Shown here in pieces: positions 32,844 to 41,721 of a stretch of DNA of 64,000 nucleotides. Source of the DNA: Amycolatopsis arida (GTDB taxonomy: Bacteria > Actinomycetota > Actinomycetes > Mycobacteriales > Pseudonocardiaceae); the NCBI RefSeq assembly GCF_900115565.1, contig NZ_FOWW01000001.1:501731-565730 (forward strand). Direction: 5' to 3'. Under the pieces are notes generated by a model. It had not been told where the DNA came from, made no database searches, and saw only the letters and a list, made by a program, of their open reading frames with translations. The translations under genes were made by a program, and so were the position numbers. The first letter of the stretch is position 1; each line of letters opens with the position of its first letter.

Positions 32844-35015
32844 CTACTCGACGATCTCGCCCTTCTCGGCCTTGTCCACGAGGGACCGCGGCGGGGTGAA
32901 GTGATCGCCGTAGCGCTCGGCGAGCTCACGGGCCCGAGCGACGAAGCCCTTCAGGCCGCCCTCGTACTGGTTGATGTACTGGATGACACCACCGGTCCAC
33001 GCCGGGAACCCGATGCCGAAGATCGAGCCGATGTTGGCGTCGGGCACCGAGTTCAGCACGCCCTCGTCGAAGCACTTCACCGTCTCCAGCGCCTCGGCGA
33101 AGAGCATCCGCTCCTGCAGGTCGCGGAACGGCACGGTGCCGGAACCTGAATTGAACGCCTCGCGCAGCCCCGGCCACAGGCCGACCCGCTTGCCCTCGGC
33201 GTCGTAGTCGTAGAACCCGGCGCCGGACGAGCGGCCCTTGCGGTCGAACTCGTCGATCATCCGGTCGATGACGGCCTCGGCCGGGTGCTCCTGCCAGGTG
33301 CCGCCCGCGGCCTCCACCGCCGCCCGGGACTCCTGCCGGATCTTGCGCGGCAGGGTCAGCGTCAGCTCGTCCATCAGCTGCAGCGGCGGCGCCGGGTACC
33401 CGGCCTGCAGCCCGGCCTGCTCGATGCTGGCCGGCTCCACGCCCTCGCCCAGCGCGGCGATCGCCTCGTTGATGAACGTGCCGATCACCCGGCTGGTGAA
33501 GAAGCCGCGGCTGTCGTTGACCACGATCGGCGTCTTCTTGATCTGCAGGGTGAAGTCGAACACCTTCGCCAGCGTGGCGTCGGAGGTCTTCTCCCCGCGG
33601 ATGATCTCCACCAGCGGCATCTTGTCCACCGGCGAGAAGAAGTGGATGCCGATGAAGTCCTCCTGCCGCTGCACGCCCTCGGCGAGCGTGGTGATCGGCA
33701 GCGTGGAGGTGTTCGAGCCGAGCACCGCGTCCGGGTTCACGACGCGCTCGATCTCCTGGAACACCTTGTGCTTGAGCTCGGTGCTCTCGAACACGGCCTC
33801 GATCACGAAGTCGACGCCCTTGAAGTCCTCGGCCTTGTCGGTCGGGGTGATCCGGGCCAGCAGCGCGTCGGACTTCTCCTTCGTGGTCTTGCCCCGGGAG
33901 AGCGCCTTCTCCTCGAGCTTGACCGCGTAGCCCTTGCCCTTCTCGGCGTTCTCCAGCGAGACGTCCTTGAGCACGACCTCGATCCCGGCCTTGGCGGCGA
34001 CGTAGGCGATGCCCGCGCCCATCATCCCCGCGCCGAGCACGCCGACCTTCTTGGCCGTGTACTTGTCGTAACCGTCCGGCCGGCTGCCCCCGGAGTTGAT
34101 GTGCTGCAGGTCGAAGAAGAACGCCTTGGTCATGTTCTTCGCGACCTGCCCGACGGCCAGGCTCACGAAGTAGCGCGTCTCGATCTGCGTGGCGGTGTCG
34201 ATGTCGACCTGCGAGCCCTCCACCGCGGCGGCCAGGATGGCCCGCGGCGCCGGCATCGGCGCGCCCTTGGTCTGCTTGCGCAGGTTGGCCGGGAACGCCG
34301 GCAGGTTCGCCGCGAACTTCGGGTTCGACGGGCTGCCGCCGGGGATCTTGTAGCCCTTGACGTCCCAGGGCTGCACGCCGCCCTCGGGGTTGGCCTTGAT
34401 CCACTCCTTCGCCTTGGGCAGCAGCTCGTCGACGGAGTCGACGACCTCGTGCACCAGGCCCAGCTCCAGCGCCTTGCGCGGCCGGTGCCGCTGGCCCTGC
34501 ACGAGCACGTTCAGCACCGCGCTCTGGATGCCGAGCAGCCGCACGGTCCGCGCCACGCCGCCGCCACCGGGCAGCAGGCCGAGGGTGACCTCCGGCAGGC
34601 CGATCTGGCTGCCCTTGACGTCGGCCGCGATGCGGTGGTGGGTGGCCAGCGCGATCTCCAGACCGCCGCCGAGCGCGGCGCCGTTGATCGCGGCCACCAC
34701 CGGCTTGCCGAGCGTCTCCAGCCGGCGCAGCTGGGCCTTGAGCTCGTTGGTGCTCTCGGTGAGCTGGGCGGCGTGCTCCGGCTTCGCCTGGATCAGCTCG
34801 TTGAGGTCACCGCCGGCGAAGAAGGTCTTCTTCGCGCTGGTGAGCACCACGCCGGTGATCGAGTCCTTCTCGGCCTCCAGCCGGTCCACGACCACGCCGA
34901 GCGACTCGCGGAAGTCGGCGTTCATGGTGTTGGCGGACTGCTTCGGGTCGTCGAGGGTCAGTACGACGATCCCGTCGGAGTCCTTCTCCCACTTGATGGT
35001 CTTCGCGTCAGCCAT
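32844..35015 (-). CDS. fadB: FadB-type trifunctional 3-hydroxyacyl-CoA dehydrogenase/enoyl-CoA hydratase
   Basis: 723 residues. N-terminal crotonase domain (INGAALGGGLEIALATHHRIAAD, GLPEVTLGLLPGGGGVAR) and central NAD-binding dehydrogenase domain (VGVLGAGMMGAGIAYVAAKAG, IHFFSPVDKMPLVEII). Catalyses two consecutive steps of beta-oxidation. It follows fadA by 10 bases on the same strand; the two proteins form the usual alpha/beta complex. ATG 35015. Confidence 0.95.
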   Translation of the reverse strand: MADAKTIKWEKDSDGIVVLTLDDPKQSANTMNADFRESLGVVVDRLEAEKDSITGVVLTSAKKTFFAGGDLNELIQAKPEHAAQLTESTNELKAQLRRLETLGKPVVAAINGAALGGGLEIALATHHRIAADVKGSQIGLPEVTLGLLPGGGGVARTVRLLGIQSAVLNVLVQGQRHRPRKALELGLVHEVVDSVDELLPKAKEWIKANPEGGVQPWDVKGYKIPGGSPSNPKFAANLPAFPANLRKQTKGAPMPAPRAILAAAVEGSQVDIDTATQIETRYFVSLAVGQVAKNMTKAFFFDLQHINSGGSRPDGYDKYTAKKVGVLGAGMMGAGIAYVAAKAGIEVVLKDVSLENAEKGKGYAVKLEEKALSRGKTTKEKSDALLARITPTDKAEDFKGVDFVIEAVFESTELKHKVFQEIERVVNPDAVLGSNTSTLPITTLAEGVQRQEDFIGIHFFSPVDKMPLVEIIRGEKTSDATLAKVFDFTLQIKKTPIVVNDSRGFFTSRVIGTFINEAIAALGEGVEPASIEQAGLQAGYPAPPLQLMDELTLTLPRKIRQESRAAVEAAGGTWQEHPAEAVIDRMIDEFDRKGRSSGAGFYDYDAEGKRVGLWPGLREAFNSGSGTVPFRDLQERMLFAEALETVKCFDEGVLNSVPDANIGSIFGIGFPAWTGGVIQYINQYEGGLKGFVARARELAERYGDHFTPPRSLVDKAEKGEIVE

Positions 35016-35025
35016 GTCCGCCCCT

Positions 35026-36237
35026 TCAGACCCGCTCGATGATGGTGGCGAGGCCCATGCCGCCGCCGATGCACAGGGTGACCAGCGCGCGCCGGGCCTG
35101 CCGGCGCTCCAGCTCGTCCACCATGGTTCCGAGGATCATCGCGCCGGTGGCGCCCAGCGGGTGCCCCATCGCGATCGCGCCACCGTTGACGTTGACCTTC
35201 TCGTCCGGCAGCTTCAGGTCCTTCATCCACTTCAGCACGACCGCGGCGAAGGCTTCGTTCAGCTCGAACAGGTCGATGTCGTCGACGGTCAGCCCGGCCT
35301 TGTCCAGCACCTTCCGGGTGGCCGGGGTCGGACCGGTGAGCATGATCGTCGGGTCGGCGCCGGTGACCGCGGTGGCGACCACCCTGGCGCGCGGAGTCAG
35401 GCCGAAGTCCTTGCCCGCCTGCTCGTCGCCGACCAGCACCAGCGCGGCGCCGTCGACGATCCCCGAGGAGTTGCCCGGGGTGTGCACGTGGTCGATCTTC
35501 TCGACCCAGTGGTACTTCTGCTGCGCCACCGCGTCGAAACCGCCGAAGTCGCCGATCCCGGCGAACGACGGGTTGAGCTTGCCGAGCGACTCCACGGTGG
35601 AGTCGGGGCGGCGGTGCTCGTCGTGGTCGAGCACGGTCACGCCGTTGATGTCCTTGACCGGTACCACGGACTTCGCGAAGTAGCCGCCGGACCAGGCCGC
35701 CTCGGCGCGCTGCTGCGAGCGCACCGCGTAGGCGTCGACGTCCTCCCGCGAGAAGCCCTCGATCGTGGCGATCAGGTCGGCGCCGATGCCCTGCGGCACG
35801 AAGTAGCTGTCGTAGTTGGTGGCCGGGTCGAGGAACATGGCGCCACCGTCGGAGCCCATCGGCACCCGCGACATCGACTCCACGCCACCGCCGAGCACCA
35901 GCCGGTCCCAGCCGGCGCGGACCTTCTGCGCGGCCTGGTTGACCGCCTCCAGTCCGGAGGCGCAGAACCGGTTGAGCTGCACGCCGGCCACGGTGTCCGG
36001 CAGGCCGGCGGCGACCGCGGCGGCGCGGGCGATGTCCGCGCCCTGGTCACCGACCGGGGACACGACGCCGAGGACGATGTCGTCGATCGCGGCGGGGTCC
36101 AGGTTCGGGTGCCGCGCCTTGAGCTCGTCGATCAGGCCGACGACCAGGTCGATCGGCTTGATCCCGTGCAAAGAGCCCTTCTTGCCCTTGCCCCGAGGCG
36201 TGCGGATCGCCTCGTAGATGTACGCCTCGTTGCTCAC
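35026..36237 (-). CDS. fadA: FadA-type acetyl-CoA acyltransferase (thiolase)
   Basis: 403 residues. Acyl-accepting Cys92 ([11 protein letters not shown]), [16 protein letters not shown] with the catalytic His, and the C-terminal Cys in LCIGGGMG. Cleaves 3-ketoacyl-CoA in the last step of beta-oxidation. Start GTG 36237 ([14 protein letters not shown]), with GGAAGGA eight bases upstream. First gene of the fadA-fadB operon, under the palindrome at 36282-36293, and divergent from a TetR regulator. Confidence 0.94.
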   Translation of the reverse strand: MSNEAYIYEAIRTPRGKGKKGSLHGIKPIDLVVGLIDELKARHPNLDPAAIDDIVLGVVSPVGDQGADIARAAAVAAGLPDTVAGVQLNRFCASGLEAVNQAAQKVRAGWDRLVLGGGVESMSRVPMGSDGGAMFLDPATNYDSYFVPQGIGADLIATIEGFSREDVDAYAVRSQQRAEAAWSGGYFAKSVVPVKDINGVTVLDHDEHRRPDSTVESLGKLNPSFAGIGDFGGFDAVAQQKYHWVEKIDHVHTPGNSSGIVDGAALVLVGDEQAGKDFGLTPRARVVATAVTGADPTIMLTGPTPATRKVLDKAGLTVDDIDLFELNEAFAAVVLKWMKDLKLPDEKVNVNGGAIAMGHPLGATGAMILGTMVDELERRQARRALVTLCIGGGMGLATIIERV

Positions 36238-36281
36238 GCCATGAGTCCTTCCTGGTGGTGTCGCAAACGGCCGGCTCGTGC

Positions 36282-36293
36282 TAATTGCAATTA
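36282..36293. promoter_or_regulatory. Perfect AT-rich palindrome upstream of fadA
   Basis: TAATTGCAATTA, conspicuous in 72 percent GC-type DNA. 44 bases upstream of fadA and 72 upstream of the divergent double-TetR gene; likely operator of that regulator. Confidence 0.6.
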
Positions 36294-36327
36294 ACATAGC
36301 TCACGGCTTCCCCAGGCTGTCAACGCC

Positions 36328-36355
36328 TTGCGACCCACACGACAGGGGCTAAAGT
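36328..36355 (+). promoter_or_regulatory. Promoter for a probably leaderless TetR mRNA
   Basis: TTGCGA (36328-36333), 16 bases, TAAAGT (36350-36355). The start point would fall about at the ATG (36366), and there is no ribosome site, so the mRNA is probably leaderless. Confidence 0.5.
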
Positions 36356-36365
36356 GGGCTCACCT

Positions 36366-37586
36366 ATGGACACCGTTGACCCCGTTGGGACCGCTGCGCC
36401 CCTCACCCGCGGCCGCCGGCCGCGCGACCGCAAGCGCCAGCTCGCCGCCGTCGCCGCGGAGCTGTTCCGCGCCCGCGGCTACCACGCGGTGGGGATCAAC
36501 GAGATCGCCGCGGCGGCCGGCGTCACCGGTCCCGCGGTCTACCGGCACTTCAGCGACAAGCGGTCGATCCTCGCCCACGTGCTGCTCGCCGGGATCGAGG
36601 ACATGGAGCAGGCCACCGCGCAGGCGCTGGACGGCGACGGCGTGCCCACGCCGGGACAGGTGGAGCGGCTGCTCGGCACGCTGGCCCGCAAGTCGGTCGA
36701 GCGGCGGGAGGCCGCGGCGCTGTGGCGGTGGGAGGGCCGGCACCTGGCCGAGGACGCCCGGCGGGAGATCCGCCGCCGGTCCGGCGCGGTGATCGCCGCG
36801 TGGGCCGGTGTGCTGCGCCGGGTGCGGCCGGAGCTGTCCGAGGCCGACGCCGAGCTGCTGTGCTGGGCCGGGATGAGCGTGTTCGGCAGCGTGTCGGTGC
36901 ACCGCACCAGCGTCGCCAAGAAGCGGTTCTGCGACCTGCTGGTCCGGCTGGGCCTGCGGGTGCTGCACGTGCGGCTGCCCGAGCCGAACGGCGAGCCGGC
37001 GCCACCGGGGCCGGGCCTGGCCGCGCCGTCCCGGCGGGAGCAGGTGCTGGCCGCCGCCACCGAGTTGTTCCACCGGCGCGGCTTCCACGCGGTGAGCATG
37101 GAGGACATCGGCGCCGCCGCGGGGATCGCCGGGCCGAGCGTGTACCGGCACTTTCCCAGCAAGACGAGCCTGCTGACGGCGATCTGCCAGCGCGCGGCCG
37201 AGCGGCTGGCGTTGGGGGCGGAGGAGGCGCTGCGGACCAGCGCGCCGCCCGACGAGCGGGAGGCGCTGCGCCGGCTGACCCGCTCGTACGTGCGCACGCT
37301 CACCGACACGGCCGAGCTGTCGGTGGCGTTCTCCGGGCGGGCCACCGCCGTGGTCGACGAGCGGGACCGGACCGAGCTGATCCGGGTGCAGCGGGACTAC
37401 GTCGCCCAGTGGGTGCGACTGCTGTCGGCCGTGCACCCCGCACTGGACGCGCGCGAGGCCAAGATCACCGTGCACGCGGCGCTGACCATCGCCAACGACC
37501 TCACCCGCACCAGGCGGGTACGCACCCGGCCGCGACTGCCCGACGAGCTGGTGACCCTGATGACCGCGGTTCTCGATATCGATTAG
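36366..37586 (+). CDS. Double-headed TetR regulator (two TetR units fused)
   Basis: 406 residues from ATG 36366. Two complete TetR HTH domains: RKRQLAAVAAELFRARGYHAVGINEIAAAAGVTGPAVYRHF near the N-terminus and REQVLAAATELFHRRGFHAVSMEDIGAAAGIAGPSVYRHF from about residue 225, each followed by a helical domain. Normal TetR proteins (about 200 residues) dimerise; this one carries both halves in one chain. Divergent from fadA, so likely controls beta-oxidation in response to acyl-CoA or a similar ligand (inference). Confidence 0.9.
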   Translation: MDTVDPVGTAAPLTRGRRPRDRKRQLAAVAAELFRARGYHAVGINEIAAAAGVTGPAVYRHFSDKRSILAHVLLAGIEDMEQATAQALDGDGVPTPGQVERLLGTLARKSVERREAAALWRWEGRHLAEDARREIRRRSGAVIAAWAGVLRRVRPELSEADAELLCWAGMSVFGSVSVHRTSVAKKRFCDLLVRLGLRVLHVRLPEPNGEPAPPGPGLAAPSRREQVLAAATELFHRRGFHAVSMEDIGAAAGIAGPSVYRHFPSKTSLLTAICQRAAERLALGAEEALRTSAPPDEREALRRLTRSYVRTLTDTAELSVAFSGRATAVVDERDRTELIRVQRDYVAQWVRLLSAVHPALDAREAKITVHAALTIANDLTRTRRVRTRPRLPDELVTLMTAVLDID

Positions 37587-37652
37587 CCCAAAGCCGCGCG
37601 GGGAGATCGCGAACGTGCCAAGGTACGAACACTCGCGACCCCTGGAGCGCCC

Positions 37653-38849
37653 ATGCCGCCACGCCTGACCGCGGTCACCCAAGGACACCGGGTGACCACG
37701 CTCGAGCTCTTCTTCGACCTCGTGTTCGTCTACGCCATCACGCAGACCGTCCAGCTGATGTCGGACCGGCTCGACCTGCTCGGCCTCGGCCAGGGCGTGA
37801 TGGTGGTGGCCGTGCTGTGGTGGAGCTGGTGCAGCTACGCGTGGCTGGGCACCACGGTCCGGGCCGACGAGGGGCTGGCCCGGTTCGCGATGCTCGGCGC
37901 GATGGCCGTGATGTTCCTGGTGGCGCTCGCCATCCCGGAGGCGTTCGGCGACTTCCCCGGCGGCCTGCACGCGCCGCTGCTGTTCGCGTCCTGCTACCTG
38001 CTGGTGCGGGTGCTGCACCTGGCCGCCTACCTCGGCGCCGCCCGCGAGGACGCCGCGCTGCGGTCGGTGGTGCTGCGCAGCACGGCGCCAGGACTGTGCG
38101 GCGCGCTGATCCTGGCCGGTGCCGCGTTCACCACCGGTGGGGTACAGCTCGCGCTGTGGGTGGTGGCGCTGCTGATCGACTACGTCGGCGTGCGGGCCGC
38201 CGGCGCGCGGGGCTGGCAGGTGCCGGCGCCCGCGCACTTCGCGGAGCGGTTCGGGCTGATCGTCATCGTCGCGCTCGGCGAGTCGATCGTGGCGATCGGC
38301 GTGGGCATCGGCACGCTGCCGATCTCCTGGCCGGTGGTGCTCACCGCGGTGTGCGGCCTGGTGCTCGCGGCGAGCATGTGGTGGGTGTACTTCGATGTCG
38401 TGGCCAAGCTGGCCGAGCGGCGGCTGGCCGCCGCGACCGGCCTGGAGCGGGTGAGGCTGGCCACCGACTCCTACACCTACCTGCACCTGCCGCTGATCAC
38501 CGGCATCGTGCTGGTCGCGCTGGGAATGAAGAAGGCGCTGCTGTACGTGGCCGACCGGGACCACCACGGCCCCGCCGAGGCGCTGCACGGGCTGCCCCTG
38601 TGGGCGCTCGCCGGTGGCCTCGCGCTGTACCTGGTGACGCTGAGCGCGCTGCGCCGGCGCAACCAGGGCACGTGGAACGTCCAGCGGCTGGTGGTGGCCG
38701 GGCTGCTGCTCGCCGGCGCACCGCTGCTCGAGCTGGTCCCGGCCGCGGTGCTCGTGGTGGTGGTCACGGGGGTCATGGTCGGCTTGATCAGCTTCGAGCG
38801 GGTGCGGTTCGGCGAGCGGCGACGGACAATGCTCACCGCCGGGCAGTAA
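37653..38849 (+). CDS. Low temperature requirement protein A (LtrA) family membrane protein
   Basis: 398 residues with about eleven hydrophobic segments. Family hallmarks: TTLELFFDLVFVYAITQ near the N-terminus and GLIVIVALGESIVAIG in the middle. First described in Listeria as needed for growth in the cold; biochemical role unknown. ATG 37653, 66 bases after the TetR gene. Confidence 0.88.
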   Translation: MPPRLTAVTQGHRVTTLELFFDLVFVYAITQTVQLMSDRLDLLGLGQGVMVVAVLWWSWCSYAWLGTTVRADEGLARFAMLGAMAVMFLVALAIPEAFGDFPGGLHAPLLFASCYLLVRVLHLAAYLGAAREDAALRSVVLRSTAPGLCGALILAGAAFTTGGVQLALWVVALLIDYVGVRAAGARGWQVPAPAHFAERFGLIVIVALGESIVAIGVGIGTLPISWPVVLTAVCGLVLAASMWWVYFDVVAKLAERRLAAATGLERVRLATDSYTYLHLPLITGIVLVALGMKKALLYVADRDHHGPAEALHGLPLWALAGGLALYLVTLSALRRRNQGTWNVQRLVVAGLLLAGAPLLELVPAAVLVVVVTGVMVGLISFERVRFGERRRTMLTAGQ

Positions 38850-38881
38850 CGAAGGCGTTGACCCGATCGGGTGGATATTCT

Positions 38882-38907
38882 GCTAACCTACTCACGAGTA
38901 GGTAAGC
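38882..38907. promoter_or_regulatory. 26-bp near-perfect palindrome upstream of the acyl-CoA dehydrogenases
   Basis: Core ACCTACTC-AC-GAGTAGGT (38886-38903), extended to 26 bases with only three mismatched positions. TAACCT (38884-38889) inside it may be the -10, with TTGACC at 38858. Expected to bind a TetR-type repressor of fatty-acid genes. Confidence 0.7.
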
Positions 38908-38940
38908 GGAGCCGGGATCCGGCTGATGGGAGACGCGCCG

Positions 38941-40266
38941 ATGGTTGCCCCACAGAGGAAACGTGACGCCATGGGCCTGGGCCTCGCCGCGCTGACGAAG
39001 CTGGCGGGCAGCAAGGTGATCGACCGCGTGGGGCTGCGCGAGCCCGTGCAGAACCTGGTCACCGCGGGCACCCGCACCGGCTTCCGGGCGGCCGGCGCGG
39101 CGAGCCGGTCGTTCCGGGCGGCGCGGCGGCTGGGCCAGCCGGTGCGCCTGGCGCCGACCGAGGACACCGGGCTGTTCGACCTCACCCCCACCGAGGACCA
39201 GCAGCTCATCGTGGAGACGGTCGCCGAGTTCGCCGCCGAGCAGCTCCGGCCGGCCGCGGCGGATGCCGACGCCAAGCTGCAGGCGCCCGAGGGGCTGCTC
39301 AGCCGGGCCGCCGAGCTCGGGGTGAGCCTGGTCGGTATTCCCGAGGAGCTGGGCGGCGTCGGCACCGAGCGGTCGGTGGTCACCGGAGCACTGGTGGCCG
39401 AGGCACTCGCGCACGGCGACCTCGGGCTGGCGGTGGCCGTGCTGGCGCCGTCGGCGGTGAGCACCGCGCTGGTGCAGTGGGGTGACGCCGAGCAGCAGGC
39501 GACGTACCTGCCGGCGTTCGTCGGGGAGAACGTGCCGGCCGCCGCGCTGGCGCTGCAGGAGCGGGTGCCGATGTTCGACCCGTTCAAGCCCAGCACGCGG
39601 GCGCGGCGGACGCCGAAGGGCTACCAGCTGGACGGGGTGAAGTCGCTGGTGCCGAGGGCCGCGCAGGCCGAGCTGTTCGTGGTGTCGGCCGACCTCGAGG
39701 GACGCGGGCCGGCGCTGTTCATCGTGGAGTCGGGCAACCCTGGCGTGACCGTCGAGACCGAGCCGGCGATGGGGCTGCGCGCGGCGGGCACCGGCAAGCT
39801 CCACCTGGAGAAGGTGGCGCTGCCGGCCGGCGCGCTGCTCGGCGGCGGCAGCGCGGAGGTGTTCGCCGAGGTGGTGCGGCTGTCCCGGCTGGGCTGGGCG
39901 GCGCTGGCGACGGGCACCGCGAAGGCCGTGCTCGACTACGTGGTGCCCTACGTCAACGAGCGGGAGGCGTTCGGCGAGCCGATCAGCCACCGGCAGGCGG
40001 TGGCGTTCGGCGTGGCCGACATCGCGATCGAGCTGGAGGGGCTGCGGCTGGTGACGCTGCGCGCGGCGGCCAGGGCCGAGCGGGGCCGGCCGTACGCCCG
40101 CGAGGTGGCGCTGGCCCGGCGGCTGGCGACCGAGAAGGGCATGCGGATCGGCAACGCGGGCGTGCAGCTGCTCGGCGGGCACGGGTACATCAAGGAGCAC
40201 CCGGTGGAGCGGTGGTACCGCGACCTGCGTGCGGTGGGCGTGATGGAAGGCGCCGTCCTCCTCTGA
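38941..40266 (+). CDS. Acyl-CoA dehydrogenase (first of pair)
   Basis: 441 residues. FAD-dependent acyl-CoA dehydrogenase with a 70-residue basic N-terminal extension before the usual domain (LTPTEDQQLIVETVAEFAAEQL). C-terminal FAD/substrate region AFGEPISHRQAVAFGVADIAIEL and QLLGGHGYIKEHPVERWYRDLRA. The VQLLGGHGY stretch is standard, but MEGAVLL replaces the common IYEGTxxIQ at the end. ATG 38941 preferred (GGGAG eight bases before); ATG 38926 is possible. Forms an operon with the next gene. Confidence 0.9.
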   Translation: MVAPQRKRDAMGLGLAALTKLAGSKVIDRVGLREPVQNLVTAGTRTGFRAAGAASRSFRAARRLGQPVRLAPTEDTGLFDLTPTEDQQLIVETVAEFAAEQLRPAAADADAKLQAPEGLLSRAAELGVSLVGIPEELGGVGTERSVVTGALVAEALAHGDLGLAVAVLAPSAVSTALVQWGDAEQQATYLPAFVGENVPAAALALQERVPMFDPFKPSTRARRTPKGYQLDGVKSLVPRAAQAELFVVSADLEGRGPALFIVESGNPGVTVETEPAMGLRAAGTGKLHLEKVALPAGALLGGGSAEVFAEVVRLSRLGWAALATGTAKAVLDYVVPYVNEREAFGEPISHRQAVAFGVADIAIELEGLRLVTLRAAARAERGRPYAREVALARRLATEKGMRIGNAGVQLLGGHGYIKEHPVERWYRDLRAVGVMEGAVLL

Positions 40267-40287
40267 CTTTCCTCGAAAGGCTTTCTC

Positions 40288-41499
40288 ATGATCAACCTGG
40301 AGACTCCCAAGAAGGCCACCGCACTGGTCAACCAGGCACGGCAGGCCGCGGCCGAGGTGTTCCGGCCCATCTCGCGCAAGTACGACCGGGCCGAGCACAC
40401 CTACCCGGTGGAGCTGGACATGCTCGCCGCGCTGCTGGACGGGCTGAACTCGTCCGGCGAGGGCGGCGCGGGCGCGGCCGGGGTGCGGCGCTCCGATGGC
40501 GACGGTGACGGCGGCGGCAACCGCAACGGGGCCAACCTGCTCACGGTGCTGGGCACGATCGAGATGTGCTGGGGCGACGTGGCGCTGCTGCTGTCGATGC
40601 CGCGGCAGGGGCTGGGCAACGCGGCGATCGCGTCGGTGGCCAACGACGAGCAGCTCGCCCGGTTCGGCAACGTGTGGGCGGCGATGGCGATCACCGAGCC
40701 GGGCTGCGGGTCGGACTCGGCGGCCATCACCACGACCGCGCGGCTGGACGGCGACCACTACGTGCTCAACGGCGAGAAGATCTTCGTGACGGCCGGGCAG
40801 CGGGCCGACGCCGTGGTGGTGTGGGCGACGCTGGACAGGAGCAAGGGCCGCGCGGCGATCAAGTCGTTCGTGGTGGAGAAGGGCACGCCCGGGTTCGAGG
40901 TCGTGCGGGTGGAGCACAAGCTCGGGATCCGGGCGTCGGACACCGCGGTGCTGCGGTTCGACAACTGCCGGGTGCCGAAGGAGAACCTGCTCGGCTCGCC
41001 GGAGATCGACACCAAAAAGGGCTTCGCCGGGGTCATGCAGACCTTCGACAACACGCGGCCGCTGGTGGCCGCGATGGCCGTCGGTTTGGCCCGCGCGGCG
41101 CTGGAGGAGACGGCGCGGATCCTGGCCGAGGCGGGCATCGAGGTGGACTACGACCGGCCGGCGCACGGCCAGCACGCCGCGGCCGCCGAGTACCTCCGAC
41201 TGGAGGCCGACTTCGAGGCGGCGTACCTGCTGACCCTGGAGTCGGCGTGGATGGCGGACAACCGCGAGCCGAACTCGCTGCAGGCGTCGATGGCCAAGGC
41301 CAAGGCGGGACGGTCGGTCGTGGACATCACGCTGGGCTGCGTCGAGCTCGCCGGCGCGGTGGGCTACACCGAGGAGTCGCTGCTGGAGAAGTGGAGCCGG
41401 GACGCGAAGATCCTGGACATCTTCGAGGGCACGCAACAGATCCAGCAGCTCATCGTGGCCCGGCGGCTGCTCGGCAAGACCTCGGCGGAGCTGAGGTAG
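40288..41499 (+). CDS. Acyl-CoA dehydrogenase (second of pair)
   Basis: 403 residues. AMAITEPGCGSDSAAITTTA, YVLNGEKIFVTAGQRAD and the C-terminal IFEGTQQIQQLIVARRLLG are diagnostic. A Gly/Asp-rich insert (about residues 56-82) replaces part of the N-terminal helical domain. 21 bases after the first dehydrogenase; such tandem pairs may form heterotetramers in actinobacteria. Oxidises acyl-CoA to enoyl-CoA, feeding FadB. Confidence 0.92.
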   Translation: MINLETPKKATALVNQARQAAAEVFRPISRKYDRAEHTYPVELDMLAALLDGLNSSGEGGAGAAGVRRSDGDGDGGGNRNGANLLTVLGTIEMCWGDVALLLSMPRQGLGNAAIASVANDEQLARFGNVWAAMAITEPGCGSDSAAITTTARLDGDHYVLNGEKIFVTAGQRADAVVVWATLDRSKGRAAIKSFVVEKGTPGFEVVRVEHKLGIRASDTAVLRFDNCRVPKENLLGSPEIDTKKGFAGVMQTFDNTRPLVAAMAVGLARAALEETARILAEAGIEVDYDRPAHGQHAAAAEYLRLEADFEAAYLLTLESAWMADNREPNSLQASMAKAKAGRSVVDITLGCVELAGAVGYTEESLLEKWSRDAKILDIFEGTQQIQQLIVARRLLGKTSAELR

Positions 41500-41721
41500 C
41501 CGAGGTCAGGGGTTGACGCCGCGGTGATCCTGGCCGTCACCCGCGTGCTGGTGGCGCGGGTGGATCGAGGCGACCGCCGCCGCCCCGAGCGGTAGCGCGG
41601 GAAACACGAAGTACCCTGCGCCGCGGCGACGTGCGTGGAGCGGGCATTCGCCCTGGCCGAATCCGTCGGAGTCCTGCGCCATGATGGCGCGGTCGATGTC
41701 GGTGGCCGAGTGGGGGTGGCG

